Positions 23,351 through 32,612 of a stretch of 64,000 nucleotides of DNA are shown in pieces. How positions within the stretch are numbered: the first letter of the stretch is position 1; every line of letters begins with the position of its first letter. The stretch is taken from the NCBI GenBank assembly GCA_963714125.1, contig OY970234.1, positions 2,294,001-2,358,000 of the forward strand, written 5' to 3'. Position numbers and translations under genes: made by a program. Under the pieces are notes generated by a model. That model saw only the letters and a program-made list of their open reading frames with translations, was not told the DNA's origin and searched no databases. The stretch comes from CAWCAW01 sp963714125. Lineage in GTDB: Bacteria > Actinomycetota > Acidimicrobiia > Acidimicrobiales > UBA8190.

Positions 23351-24331
23351 TCAGGTCGCGCCCGTGGCGGCGTCCGGCGCGCCCTTGGAGGATGCCACCA
23401 CCCGTCGCGCCCATTGGGAAATGTCCCACAGTGGTGTGAGCGCACCGGGGTCATCTTGCACGCCGTCGACCGATGTGGACGACACGAGAAGCGTCGGCTC
23501 CGCGAAGAGCGGCAATGACGGCATTTCACTCCACAGATCCTGATCAATCTGCTGATAGGTGGACTGCGCCGTGGCCGCGTTGAGGTCTTGAGCGGCGGCG
23601 GTGAACAACGTGTCCACTTTCGGATCGTCGAATCCCGACCAGTCGGGCGCCACCCCGGTGCCATTGGCCGTCGTCGCCGTGGAGAAGTCCTGTGCCATGG
23701 ACGTGGGATATATGCCGGCCGCCACCGGCACCAGAGCCAGATCGAAATCGCCTTGCGGCAACACGGTGCCGATGAGCGTGGCGCTCGGTACGGGATCGGT
23801 GGAGACGTCGAACCCGGCGGTCACGAGTTCAGCGGCGATCAAGGGGCCCACGGCTTCTGACCACGGGTCATCCGAAGCCCACACGAATTCGAGTGTCACC
23901 GGTGTGCCGTGCAACGTCCAGGTCCCCTGGGCGTTGGCCACCAGGCCGCCTTGGGCCAGCAATTTAGCGGCGTCGGTCACGTCGGCCCGGTCATAGGCCG
24001 TGCCGTCGGCGTTGTAATCAGACTGGACGTTGGCGAAGAGGTAGTTGTCGTCGGGCTGCGCACCGGGCTGCAGGCCGCCCATGGCTTGGGACACCACCGC
24101 AGAGCGGTCGATGGCGCGGGCCACGCCCTGACGCACCGGTTGGGACGACAACGGGTCATGGCGGAGGTTGAAGTCCAGTTGCAGCATGGTCGTCCCCGGG
24201 TCGACTTGGCTCTCGAGCGTCGGCGTGGAAGACACTTGCGCCAAGAAGCTGGTGTCGAAATCCCATTCGTTGGCGACGGCCAGTCGGCCTGACCGCAGCG
24301 CGGCGATATCGGCGGCGGCTCCCCCCCACCG
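23351..24331 (-). CDS. Peptide-type solute-binding protein, C-terminal part after frameshift
   Basis: From about GGGAAADIAALRSGRLA onward the frame encodes the second half of an SBP_bac_5 domain: MLQLDFNLRHDPLSSQPVRQG and VARAIDRSAV (the conserved 'lR.Al..AiDR...' motif), AKLLAQGGL, and LPLFAEPTLLVSS. The first half is in the next frame (23977-25161). A run of seven G (24321-24327, minus strand) lies at the junction; eight would restore one protein of about 600 residues. Known family members bind oligopeptides, nickel or other solutes for ABC import. No transporter genes are adjacent to it. Confidence 0.65.
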   Translation of the reverse strand, partial: RWGGAAADIAALRSGRLAVANEWDFDTSFLAQVSSTPTLESQVDPGTTMLQLDFNLRHDPLSSQPVRQGVARAIDRSAVVSQAMGGLQPGAQPDDNYLFANVQSDYNADGTAYDRADVTDAAKLLAQGGLVANAQGTWTLHGTPVTLEFVWASDDPWSEAVGPLIAAELVTAGFDVSTDPVPSATLIGTVLPQGDFDLALVPVAAGIYPTSMAQDFSTATTANGTGVAPDWSGFDDPKVDTLFTAAAQDLNAATAQSTYQQIDQDLWSEMPSLPLFAEPTLLVSSTSVDGVQDDPGALTPLWDISQWARRVVASSKGAPDAATGAT

Positions 24332-25161
24332 TTGAGGACGATCTTGTCGAGGGTGGGCACCGTGCCCCACCAGTGCGGGTTGCGCTCCAACACGAGTTGG
24401 GAACCGGGTGTCCACGACGCCACCTTGAACGGGCCCGCCGACACCAGCGTGGTGGAATCGAAGCTGTTGAAGCCACTGTTCCAGCCCACTTGGGCGGCGA
24501 CGTGAGCGGGAAGAAGGTCGTCGAACAATGATTCCCAATCGGCGAAGGGGGTGTGGAATATCACGGTGACGGTGCGACCCCCGTTGGTCCCCGTCACCGA
24601 GTTGATATCGCCATAGCCCAACGTCGAGGCCACTGAGTCCGGGTTACCGTCGACGTCGATGGCACCGCCACGTTGTGACTGCCACGCGTAGACAAAATCC
24701 TCGGCATTGACCGGCACGCCGTCGGACCACGTTGCTTTCGGGTTGATCTGGTACACAACCGTTTGCGGGTTGACGCTCACCACCTCAGCGCTTTGCACCA
24801 CGGCGGTGTCGAGCTGAGGGCTGGCGGTGGGCTGCGTGCCGGGGCCGAGCTCGAAGACCTGGGCCCAGATGTAGTCGGCCACCAATTCACCCGTGGCGTT
24901 GGCGCCGGCCACGGTGTGGTCGTTCAGCGTCACCGGAACCGGGCCGACGTCCACCGTCACCGTGCCCCCGCGACCGTCCACCAACGTCGCTGGTGAGCGG
25001 TGACTCATCACCTTGATGTGGGACCGAGAAGCAGCGGCGAAGGCCGGCGAAGCCATCGAGCTGGAGCCGACGAGGTAGCCAACCACGACCATGACGACAA
25101 CGGCGACCAACACCGCGACGGGAGTGATGCTCCGAAGGCGACGCGCCAAGAGGGTTCCCAT
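23977..25161 (-). CDS. Peptide-type solute-binding protein, N-terminal part
   Basis: The N-terminus has a basic stretch and a long hydrophobic helix (ITPVAVLVAVVVMVVVGYLVG), so it is a membrane-anchored or signal-bearing protein. SBP_bac_5 features follow: a QLDTAVVQSAEVV strand, VVYQINPKATWSDGVPVNAEDFVYAW, and LVSAGPFKVASWTPGSQLVLERNPHWWG. These match the ligand-domain entry 'gpY....w..g..~~l.rNp.Yw'. Homology ends at KIVLNGGG (about 24328); the remaining 115 residues (PRCGQADWPSP...) are frameshift product. ATG 25161 is preferred to the TTG just before it. It is placed immediately downstream of secG. Confidence 0.65.
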   Translation of the reverse strand: MGTLLARRLRSITPVAVLVAVVVMVVVGYLVGSSSMASPAFAAASRSHIKVMSHRSPATLVDGRGGTVTVDVGPVPVTLNDHTVAGANATGELVADYIWAQVFELGPGTQPTASPQLDTAVVQSAEVVSVNPQTVVYQINPKATWSDGVPVNAEDFVYAWQSQRGGAIDVDGNPDSVASTLGYGDINSVTGTNGGRTVTVIFHTPFADWESLFDDLLPAHVAAQVGWNSGFNSFDSTTLVSAGPFKVASWTPGSQLVLERNPHWWGTVPTLDKIVLNGGGEPPPISPRCGQADWPSPTNGISTPASWRKCLPRRRSRAKSTRGRPCCNWTSTSAMTRCRPNRCVRAWPAPSTALRWCPKPWAACSPVRSPTTTTSSPTSSLITTPTARPMTGPT

Positions 25162-25231
25162 CAAGTCGACGAGTGCGCAACGAGGTGCTCAGCGGCCCAT
25201 GGCGCGCCGAGGTCGTCGCCCACCGGCGGGC

Positions 25232-25462
25232 TCAATGCAGGCGCAGGTCCAGCGTCATGGTGGTGAAGGCGAGGATGATGGCCACGGTGATGGTGATGCG
25301 GTCGAGGTTCTTCTCGACCACGGTCGAGCCGGCCGCGGCCTGGCCCACCGATCCGCCGAACATGTCCGAGAGTCCGCCGCCCTTGCCCGAGTGCATGAGG
25401 ACCAGGAAGATCAGCGACGCCGCAGCGGCGATGTGGAGGATGATGAAGATGATCGTCAGCAC
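25232..25462 (-). CDS. secG: Preprotein translocase subunit SecG
   Basis: 76 residues. Two membrane helices: LTIIFIILHIAAAASLIFLVLM (2-23) and ITITVAIILAFTTMTLDL. They are separated by the characteristic loop HSGKGGGLSDMFGG, in which the GGG-LS-FGG motif identifies SecG. It stabilises SecYE during export. GTG 25462 gives a standard N-terminus. As in other actinobacteria it follows tpiA, here 55 bases after it, so it is probably in the gap-pgk-tpiA operon. Confidence 0.9.
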   Translation of the reverse strand: MLTIIFIILHIAAAASLIFLVLMHSGKGGGLSDMFGGSVGQAAAGSTVVEKNLDRITITVAIILAFTTMTLDLRLH

Positions 25463-25517
25463 AGCGTGATCCTTCCCGAGCGCGGTGGGCTGAGTAACGC
25501 TAGCAAAGGCCGCCCCG

Positions 25518-26312
25518 TCACCGAAGCGCCTCCCCGGCGGCCTGGACGATGCCCAAAAATGAGGCTGCTTGCAGGCTGGCCCCCCCGACGAGGAGCCCAT
25601 CCACGTCATCGAGGGTCACCATGTCCGCGGCGTTGTCGGGCTGGACCGAGCCGCCGTACTGGATGCGCACGGCGGAGGCGGCATCGGCGTGTATGGCGGC
25701 CAGCACCGAGCGGATGTGGGCGGTGGCCTTGGCGGCGTCCTCGGGGGTGGCGATCTGCCCGGTGCCGATGGCCCAGATGGGCTCGTAGGCGACGACGACC
25801 TTAGCCAGATCCTCGGCTGACAACCCACCCAGGGCGGCCGTGGTCTGAGTGGCCAGCCGGTCGTCGGTGATGCCGTCCTCGCGCTCCTCTTCGGTTTCGC
25901 CGACACAGACGATGGGCGTCATGTGGTGGCGCAGCACGGCGCGTAGGGTGGCGGCCACTTGTTCGTCGGTCATGTGGAAGAACTGTCGGCGTTCGGAGTG
26001 GCCCACGATCACGTACGTCACCCCGAGACGGGCCAACATGGGAGGAGCCACCTCTCCCGTCAGCGCGCCAGTGTCCTCGTCATTGCAGTGCTGGGCGCCT
26101 AAGGCCACCGGGATGGCGCGATCTTCGAGCACGGTCTGCACCGATCGCAGGTCGGTGAACGGCGGGTGCACCGACACGTCGAGGCCGGCCACATCGGCGG
26201 CGGTGATGCGGAGCCCGAGATCCTGCACAGTGCGAATGGCTTGGAGATGATCGTGGTGCATCTTCCAGTTGCCGCTGACGAGGGGGCGACGCCCCGTCCG
26301 CTTACGAGCCAT
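25518..26312 (-). CDS. tpiA: Triosephosphate isomerase
   Basis: 264 residues, normal for the family. It interconverts dihydroxyacetone phosphate and glyceraldehyde-3-phosphate. The N-terminal SGNWKM carries K17, the electrophilic histidine is H105 in VIVGHSERR, and the base is E177 in VVAYEPIWAIGTG. The loop 6 region WAIGTG and the phosphate-binding YGGSV and LVGGASL motifs are present. ATG 26312 lies inside the end of pgk (11-base overlap), so the two are tightly coupled. Confidence 0.96.
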   Translation of the reverse strand: MARKRTGRRPLVSGNWKMHHDHLQAIRTVQDLGLRITAADVAGLDVSVHPPFTDLRSVQTVLEDRAIPVALGAQHCNDEDTGALTGEVAPPMLARLGVTYVIVGHSERRQFFHMTDEQVAATLRAVLRHHMTPIVCVGETEEEREDGITDDRLATQTTAALGGLSAEDLAKVVVAYEPIWAIGTGQIATPEDAAKATAHIRSVLAAIHADAASAVRIQYGGSVQPDNAADMVTLDDVDGLLVGGASLQAASFLGIVQAAGEALR

Positions 26313-27537
26313 GTGTCGTCCTCCTCTGACCCGGGGCATTGGAGGCGGCTCGCAGTGCGGCCAGCCCGGGAAGGTCTCCGTACTCGAGCAGCTCGAGGGT
26401 GGCTCCCCCACCGGTCGACACGAAGTCGAAATCATTTGCCAACCCGGTGCGATCCACGGCGTGCACCACATCGCCGCCCCCGACGACGGTGAACCCTTTA
26501 CACGCCGCCATGGCCTCGGCCACAGACCGCGTTCCTGCCGCGAAGCGATCATCTTCGAAGACACCCATGGGGCCGTTCCAAAACACGGTGCCGGCCCCGG
26601 CCACGGCATCGGCGTAGGCGGCGGCGGTGCCGGGTCCGATATCGAGGCCACGCCATCCGGGCGGCAACTCCACGCCCATGATCTTCACCTGGCCGGTGCC
26701 CGTCTTGCCTTTGCCGATGGTGCCGCTGGGCTCGAGGGCCACCAGATCACTCGGAAGAAAGACGCGTCCCCCGGCCGCGTTGAGCAGGGCTCGGCAATCG
26801 GCCAGGCGTACCGTGTCAAGCATCGAGGCCCCCACGGCGTGGCCCTTGGCGGCCAGGAAGGTGAAGGCCATGCCGCCCCCCACCACCAGAAGGTCGACAC
26901 GCGCCACCAACGAGTGCAATACGCCCAGCTTGTCCGCGTACTTGGCCCCGCCCACCACGGCCACAAAGGGTCGAGCTGGCGACGTGAGCAACCTGCCGAT
27001 CACTTCGACCTCGCGCTGCAGGAGCCGGCCCGCCGCCGACGGAAGCCGCTGCGGGGGACCGACGATGGACGCATGGTCGCGGTGCGAGGCGCCGAAGGCG
27101 TCGTTGACGAAGTAGTCGAAGCCGGCCACCAGCTGGTCCACAAAGGCGGCGTTGTTCTCCTCCTCGCCGAGGTTGAAACGCACGTTCTCGAGGAGCTCGA
27201 CGGTGGGTGCCAGCTCCTTCAGACGAGCGCGCACGGGGGCCACATCGAAGCGGGCGTCGGTGACACCTCCGGGCCGTCCCAGATGCGTCAACGCCGTCAC
27301 CGACGCCCCGCGCTCGGTCAACCACGCCAGGGTGGGCAAGGCAGCCCGAATACGGAAGTCGTCTTCCACTACGGCGGGCCCGTCGCTCCCATCGTCATGG
27401 CCCAGAGGGACGTTGAAATCGACACGGACCAGGACGCGCTTGCCCTCCAGCGGGGGCAGGTCCTCCAGCAGGGGCAGGCCGGCCAGCGGACCCGACGTGG
27501 GCGAGGCGTCGCCCACGCTCGTGTCGGTGGGGGTCAC
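26302..27537 (-). CDS. pgk: Phosphoglycerate kinase
   Basis: 411 residues. It transfers phosphate from 1,3-bisphosphoglycerate to ADP. The signature VLVRVDFNVPL, the substrate region ALTHLGRPGG, and the hinge and nucleotide motifs VGGAKYADKLG, FWNGPMGVFE and FVSTGGGATLELLE are all present. The N-terminus has about 30 extra residues (LAGLPLLEDLPPLEGKR) relative to many homologues. GTG 27537 overlaps the gap stop as GTGA, giving translational coupling in the gap-pgk-tpiA operon. Confidence 0.96.
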   Translation of the reverse strand: MTPTDTSVGDASPTSGPLAGLPLLEDLPPLEGKRVLVRVDFNVPLGHDDGSDGPAVVEDDFRIRAALPTLAWLTERGASVTALTHLGRPGGVTDARFDVAPVRARLKELAPTVELLENVRFNLGEEENNAAFVDQLVAGFDYFVNDAFGASHRDHASIVGPPQRLPSAAGRLLQREVEVIGRLLTSPARPFVAVVGGAKYADKLGVLHSLVARVDLLVVGGGMAFTFLAAKGHAVGASMLDTVRLADCRALLNAAGGRVFLPSDLVALEPSGTIGKGKTGTGQVKIMGVELPPGWRGLDIGPGTAAAYADAVAGAGTVFWNGPMGVFEDDRFAAGTRSVAEAMAACKGFTVVGGGDVVHAVDRTGLANDFDFVSTGGGATLELLEYGDLPGLAALRAASNAPGQRRTTHGS

Positions 27538-28568
27538 GCCTGCCCGGAGGACGCGCCCCCGAGCAGTACGGCCAGGTCAACGAGTCGGTTCGAATAGCCC
27601 CACTCGTTGTCGTACCAACCCTGGACCTTGACCAACGTGGAGTCGTCATCGATGGGCACGATCATGGTGAGCCCGGCGTCGAAGGTGCACGAAGCCGGAC
27701 TGCCCACGATGTCGCTCGATACCAACGGCTCCTCGCTGTAATCGAGGACGGCCGCCAGCGGCCCGGCCGTGGCGGCGGCCCGATAGGCGGCATTGATGTC
27801 GGCCACGGTGGGCTTTCCGGTCACCACGGCGGTGAAGTCCGTGATTGAACCGTCGCTGACCGGCACCCGCAACGCCGCCCCGTCGAGGCGACCGTCCATG
27901 GACTCGAGGACGAGACGCGTGGCCCGCGCCGCCCCGCTGGAACAGGGCACGATGTTCATGGCCGCAGCGCGCGCTCGGCGCAGGTCCTTGTGGGTCAGGT
28001 CCAACAGGTTCTGATCGTTGGTGTAGGCGTGCACCGTCGTCATCAGCCCGCTTTTAACCCCGAAGGCATCGTCGAGGACCTTGACCAAGGGCACGAAGCA
28101 GTTGGTCGTGCACGACGCGTTGGACACGATCTCGTGGGCATCGGGATCGAAGTCGCCGTCGTTGACGCCCATGACGAAGGTGGCGTCCACATCGGGCGCC
28201 GGTGCCGAGATGATGACGCGCTTGGCCCCTCCTTCGATGTGGGCGGCGGCGGCGTCACGAGCGGTGAAACGACCCGTCGACTCGAGAACCACGGTGGCGC
28301 CGAGCTCGCCCCACGGCAGCTCTTTGGGCTCGCGTTCGGACAGCACCCTGATCCGGGCCCCGTCCACCACCATCTCGTCGCCCTCGACCGACACGGCTGC
28401 CTTGAAGCGTCCCAAGGTGGTGTCGTAGCGAAGGAGATGGGCGTTGGTGGCGGCGTCGGTGAGGTCGTTGACAGCCACCACCTCCACGTCGGCCCCGCCG
28501 TCGTGCACGGCGCGCAGGAAGTTCCTCCCGATCCGTCCGAAACCGTTTATCCCTACCCGAACCGTCAT
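27534..28568 (-). CDS. gap: Glyceraldehyde-3-phosphate dehydrogenase, type I
   Basis: 344 residues. Rossmann motif NGFGRIGRNFLRA at 8-20, with D35 suggesting NAD preference. Catalytic C153 is in NASCTTNC. RVPVSDGSITDFT and WYDNEWGYSNRLVDL are canonical. ATG 28568 follows a GAAGG site. yvcK ends only 33 bases upstream, the position where whiA stands in many actinobacteria. Confidence 0.97.
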   Translation of the reverse strand: MTVRVGINGFGRIGRNFLRAVHDGGADVEVVAVNDLTDAATNAHLLRYDTTLGRFKAAVSVEGDEMVVDGARIRVLSEREPKELPWGELGATVVLESTGRFTARDAAAAHIEGGAKRVIISAPAPDVDATFVMGVNDGDFDPDAHEIVSNASCTTNCFVPLVKVLDDAFGVKSGLMTTVHAYTNDQNLLDLTHKDLRRARAAAMNIVPCSSGAARATRLVLESMDGRLDGAALRVPVSDGSITDFTAVVTGKPTVADINAAYRAAATAGPLAAVLDYSEEPLVSSDIVGSPASCTFDAGLTMIVPIDDDSTLVKVQGWYDNEWGYSNRLVDLAVLLGGASSGQA

Positions 28569-28601
28569 AGAACCTTCCCTCGCGCCACGGTCAGTGGCCG
28601 C

Positions 28602-29483
28602 CTATCCGACCAGACCAGCCAGGGCCGCCGCCAGTTTGTGCCGATCGTGGGCCCGCCCGTTGGCCTTGGCCAGGTCCACTCGCACCACCGGCACGGCCAA
28701 ATCCCCCAGGGCAATAGAGGCGGTGTCGGCCAGCACGACGTCGATCTTTACGCCGTGCTCGGTCAGGGCGCTCACATGGTCGGCCACGTCAAAGCCCTCG
28801 GTCTCGGCCGGTTGGGCATGCAGGTTGGCCACGTAGACGGTGCGCCCCGGCGAGGTGCCGATGGCGGTGGCGATGGCGGGCACGGCCACGGCGGCGAGCA
28901 CGCTGGTGAACAGCGAGCCCGGTCCGATGATGACCTGGTCGGCCACCGCCAGCGCATCCAGGGCCTCCTGGGGGGCGGGGGGATCGGCGGGCACTAGCGA
29001 CACGTGGCGGATCTGGCTGGTACCGCCCACCGCCGTCTGTCCCTCGACCGAGCCTGAATCGGCCTCGGCCTTGAGCACGACGGGCTCGGTGGCAGCGGGG
29101 ACGACCCGACCAGTGCAGCCGAGCAGGCGAGCGGCTTCATCCAGCCCGGCCTGCAGATCACCGGCGCTGGCGCTGAGCCCGGCAATGACCAGGTTCCCCA
29201 GCGCATGACCGGCCAGGTCCTCGCCTTCGAAGCGGTGCTCGAAGGCCACGGCCAAGGCCGAGTCCTCGGCGGCCAGGGCCACCAGGCACTTGCGGAGGTC
29301 GCCGGGGGGGATGATGCCGAGCTGCTGGCGCAGCCGCCCCGACGATCCCCCGTCGTCGGCCACCGACACGATGGCGGTGATCGACCCGGCGTAGTGACGT
29401 GCCGCCTGCAGCGTGGCGGCCAGACCATGGCCCCCGCCCACGGCCACCACGCGCGGACCGTTGTTCGGTGTGGCGTCGGTCAC
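28602..29483 (-). CDS. yvcK: YvcK/CofD-like UDP-sugar-binding protein
   Basis: 293 residues. N-terminal VVAVGGGHGLAATLQAAR is the conserved nucleotide-binding loop, and VSVADDGGSSGRLR and IIPPGDLRKCLVAL are the diagnostic motifs of the GlmR/YvcK group. HALGNLVIAGL, VIIGPGSLFTSVL, VYVANLHAQPAETEGF and the final LADTAS region also match. Known homologues bind UDP-GlcNAc and link carbon flux to cell-wall synthesis. GTG 29483 overlaps the rapZ stop (GTGA). Confidence 0.93.
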   Translation of the reverse strand: MTDATPNNGPRVVAVGGGHGLAATLQAARHYAGSITAIVSVADDGGSSGRLRQQLGIIPPGDLRKCLVALAAEDSALAVAFEHRFEGEDLAGHALGNLVIAGLSASAGDLQAGLDEAARLLGCTGRVVPAATEPVVLKAEADSGSVEGQTAVGGTSQIRHVSLVPADPPAPQEALDALAVADQVIIGPGSLFTSVLAAVAVPAIATAIGTSPGRTVYVANLHAQPAETEGFDVADHVSALTEHGVKIDVVLADTASIALGDLAVPVVRVDLAKANGRAHDRHKLAAALAGLVG

Positions 29484-30331
29484 CGGTCGAGGTCCCGATG
29501 GAAGATGGCCGGGGTCGTCCCTCGGGCGCTCAGGCAGCGGCCCAGCTCCTCGGCCAGGACCACCGAGCGGTGGCGCCCGCCCGTGCAGCCCAGGGCCACG
29601 GTCAGATACGACTTGCCCTCGGCCGCGTAGGCGGGCAGGAGCACGCCGATCAGCTCGTCGACGCGCCCCAAAAAGGCCCCCGTTGCCTCCTGGGACATGA
29701 CGAAGTCCCGTACCGGGGCGTCGAGCCCTGACAGCGGGCGCAGCCGGTCCACCCAGTGCGGGTTGGGCAGGAAGCGGCAATCGAAGACCAGATCGGCGTC
29801 GAGGGGAACGCCGTGCTTGTAGCCAAAGGACAGCACCGACGTCCGCATGGAATTGCCCGATTCCTCGCCCAGCAGCTCCATCACCCGCCGCCGCAACTGG
29901 TTCACGTTGAGCTCGCCGGTATCGATGACGATGTCAGCGCGGTCGCGCAGCGGTTTGAGCATCTCGCGCTCGTCCTCGATGGCCGACTCCACCAGGTCGC
30001 CGGCGATGGGGTGCCGGCGCCGGGTCCCCTCGAAGCGGCGCACCAACACGTCGAGAGGGGCGTCGAGGTAGACCACCCGCACGGTGTGGCCCTGGGCGGT
30101 GAGCGCCTCAATGGCGGGAACCGCCTCTTTGGGTTGGGCCCCGCCGCCGCGTCCGATGACCAGCGCCACCCGCTCTTGGCCGGCGTCGGGGCTACCCACC
30201 ACCTCGGCCGCCTCCGACAGCAATGACGGCGGCATGTTGTCGATCACGTACCAGCCGGCGTCCTCCAAAGCGGCCGCGGCGGTGGAACGCCCGGCCCCTG
30301 ACATGCCGGCGATGAGGACGAAGTCAGTCAC
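29480..30331 (-). CDS. rapZ: RapZ-family nucleotide-binding protein
   Basis: 283 residues. The P-loop reads GMSGAGRST at about 9-17, with R where most P-loops have K; this is usual in actinobacterial RapZ. VIDNMPPSLL, VVYLDAPLDVLVRRFEGTRRRHP, and the C-terminal SFGYKHGVPLDADLVFDCRFLPNPHW and ALGCTGGRHRSVV are the family signatures. RapZ senses amino-sugar metabolites and controls GlmS in enterobacteria; its role in actinobacteria is less clear. It is coupled to uvrC upstream and yvcK downstream by 4-base overlaps. Confidence 0.95.
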   Translation of the reverse strand: MTDFVLIAGMSGAGRSTAAAALEDAGWYVIDNMPPSLLSEAAEVVGSPDAGQERVALVIGRGGGAQPKEAVPAIEALTAQGHTVRVVYLDAPLDVLVRRFEGTRRRHPIAGDLVESAIEDEREMLKPLRDRADIVIDTGELNVNQLRRRVMELLGEESGNSMRTSVLSFGYKHGVPLDADLVFDCRFLPNPHWVDRLRPLSGLDAPVRDFVMSQEATGAFLGRVDELIGVLLPAYAAEGKSYLTVALGCTGGRHRSVVLAEELGRCLSARGTTPAIFHRDLDR

Positions 30332-32409
30332 GGGGCATCACCCCCATCCTCGCCTGCCTGGGCGACTTCGGCACGCACTGCACTGGGAAGCGCCGCCGGT
30401 GCCCGAGGCGAGCGCCCGGCGGCCCCGGCGTGGAGATGGTCATAGACGGCCCGGGCCACGGGTGCGGGGAGCCACGGCAAGGCCGTCAGGTCCTCGACCG
30501 AGGCCTCGCGGGCGGCCCGTACGCTGCCCAGCTCTTTGAGCAGTCGGGTCCGGCGAGCGGGACCGAGCCCGGGCACGCCCTCGAGGGCACTGCGGGTCAT
30601 GCGCTTGGCCCGCAGCGTGCGGTGATAGGTGATGGCGAACCGATGGGCCTCGTCGCGCACCCGTTGCAGCATGAACAGCGCATCGGATCCCCGGGGGATC
30701 CGTATCGGTTCGGATTGGCCGGGCACGAAAACCTCCTCGAAGGTCTTGGCCAGCGCCGCCACCGGGATCTCCTCGCTCAGACCGAGCTGCTCGAGCACCC
30801 GCTCGCCCACGCCGAGCTGGCCCTTGCCGCCATCGAGGAGCAGGAGCTGGGGCGGGTAGGCGAACTTACGGGGGCGGCGAGTGACGCCGATCTCGGCTTC
30901 GGGCTCCGCTTCACCCGCGGCCTCTCGGGCCCGCAGCAGGGCGGTCAGGCGGCGGGTGAGGACTTCCTCCATGGCCGCGTAGTCGTCGTTGCCGGGAACG
31001 TCGCGGATGCGAAAGCGCCGGTATTCCGAGCGCCGGGGCAGGCCGTCTTCGAGGACCACCATCGACCCCACGTAGTCGGTGCCCTGTAGGTGGCTCATGT
31101 CGTAGCACTCGATGCGCAGCGGGGCCTGAGGCAGATTCAGCTCCACCCGCAAGGCTTCAAGGGCCCGAGCCCGGCTGTCGTGGTCCGAGGCGCGGCGCAG
31201 CCGGTGACGGGCCAGCTCTTCACCGGCGTTGCGGGTCACGGTCTCCATCAAGGCCCGCTTGCCGCCACGTTGGGGCACCGCCAGCGTCACCGGCCCGCCC
31301 CGTCGCCCGGCCAGGAATCCTTCGTAGACCTCGGCGTCCTCGGGGAGCTCGGGCACGAGGACCTGGCGGGGCACCCCCGGGGCAGCCGGGCCCTCGGTTC
31401 CCCACGAGCCGGGATCCCCCGCTCCCGAGGTCCAGCCACTGCGGTCGCCGTCGCGCACCCGAGCCGTGCGTGGTCCGGGGGTGGACGGCTCGGCGTCGCC
31501 GTAGAGCTCTTCGAGGAGCCGGCCCACCAACTGGCCCGGGGTGACGTCCTCCACCTTGTCCACCACAAAGGCCCGACGCCCCACGATGCGGCCGCGCCGC
31601 ACGTGGAACACGCACACGGCCGCCTCCAAGGGGTCGTCGTCGATCCCCATGATGTCGAGATCCTCGGGGCGCTCGGTCACCACCTGCTGGCGCTCACAGG
31701 CGGTGCGCAAGGTGGCCAGCTGATCGCGCAGACGGGCGGCCCGCTCGAAGTCGAGCGCATCGGCGGCCTCGGTCATATCGCCCTGGAGCCGTCGTTCGAG
31801 CTCGTCGGTGTCACCGGCCAAAAAGGCCATGAGGTCCTCGAGCATGCGGTCATAACGCTCGTGGTCCACCGCCCCGATGCACGGGCCCGAGCACCGGTCG
31901 ATGTGAAAGAGCAGGCAGGGCTTGCCCAACGCGGCGTGGCGCTTGAACTTCGAGTCCGAGCACGTCCGCACCGGAAAGGACCGGATGAGGAGGTCCAAGG
32001 TGTCGCGAATGGCATAGGCGTGGGCATAGGGGCCGAAGTAGCGGATGCCGGGGCGGCGCCGTCCCCGTATCACCACCGGTCGGGGCCACTCGTCGGGCAA
32101 CGTCACGGCCAGCCACGGATAGCTCTTGTCGTCGGTGAGCCGGATGTTGAAGCGGGGCCGGTGCTCCTTGATGAGGGAGTACTCGAGCATGATGGCCTCG
32201 ACCTCGTTGGCCACCTGGATCCATTCCACCGTGTCGGCGGACGCCACCATCTGTGCGGTCTTCGGGGTCAAGGTGGCGGGATCGGCGAAATAACTCGACA
32301 ATCGGCTGCGCAAGGACTTGGCCTTGCCCACGTAGAGGACCCGGCCGTGGCTGTCGAGAAACTGATAGGAGCCCGGGGTGTCGGGGATGGTTCCGGCCGG
32401 AGGTCGCAC
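30328..32409 (-). CDS. uvrC: Excinuclease ABC subunit C
   Basis: 693 residues. It makes the two incisions around lesions held by UvrB. An N-terminal GIY-YIG domain has PGSYQFLDSHGRVLYVGKAK. A UVR-type helix pair follows (ALDFERAARLRDQLATL), then the RNase H-like nuclease domain with CYDMSHLQGTDYVGSMVV and LLLDGGKGQL, and C-terminal helix-hairpin-helix motifs (LEGVPGLGPARRTRLLKELGS). An unusual Gly/Pro/Ser-rich linker of about 35 residues separates the UVR and nuclease regions. GTG 32409 is chosen because GGAGG is seven bases before it. Confidence 0.95.
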   Translation of the reverse strand: MRPPAGTIPDTPGSYQFLDSHGRVLYVGKAKSLRSRLSSYFADPATLTPKTAQMVASADTVEWIQVANEVEAIMLEYSLIKEHRPRFNIRLTDDKSYPWLAVTLPDEWPRPVVIRGRRRPGIRYFGPYAHAYAIRDTLDLLIRSFPVRTCSDSKFKRHAALGKPCLLFHIDRCSGPCIGAVDHERYDRMLEDLMAFLAGDTDELERRLQGDMTEAADALDFERAARLRDQLATLRTACERQQVVTERPEDLDIMGIDDDPLEAAVCVFHVRRGRIVGRRAFVVDKVEDVTPGQLVGRLLEELYGDAEPSTPGPRTARVRDGDRSGWTSGAGDPGSWGTEGPAAPGVPRQVLVPELPEDAEVYEGFLAGRRGGPVTLAVPQRGGKRALMETVTRNAGEELARHRLRRASDHDSRARALEALRVELNLPQAPLRIECYDMSHLQGTDYVGSMVVLEDGLPRRSEYRRFRIRDVPGNDDYAAMEEVLTRRLTALLRAREAAGEAEPEAEIGVTRRPRKFAYPPQLLLLDGGKGQLGVGERVLEQLGLSEEIPVAALAKTFEEVFVPGQSEPIRIPRGSDALFMLQRVRDEAHRFAITYHRTLRAKRMTRSALEGVPGLGPARRTRLLKELGSVRAAREASVEDLTALPWLPAPVARAVYDHLHAGAAGRSPRAPAALPSAVRAEVAQAGEDGGDAP

Positions 32410-32612
32410 ACGCACACCTCCACTGTGCCGTACGGGTGACCGCCATCGTGCCGTCACGGTGCGGTCAATGCGGCGTTCACCTACACTGACAAGTGAGCGC
32501 CGGCCTGGTATCCCGGCGTACATAACCGCTTCGAGGCCGACAACCCCGCGGATGGGCGACCAGGCTGTCCCCGCCGGCCACCATCGGAGCGCTCCCCGAA
32601 GGGGGTCACAGA

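Noticed and set aside
29480..30331. RapZ P-loop with Arg in place of Lys (GMSGAGRST)
   Set aside because: Considered as a lost catalytic residue, but this variant is usual among actinobacterial RapZ proteins as far as I know.
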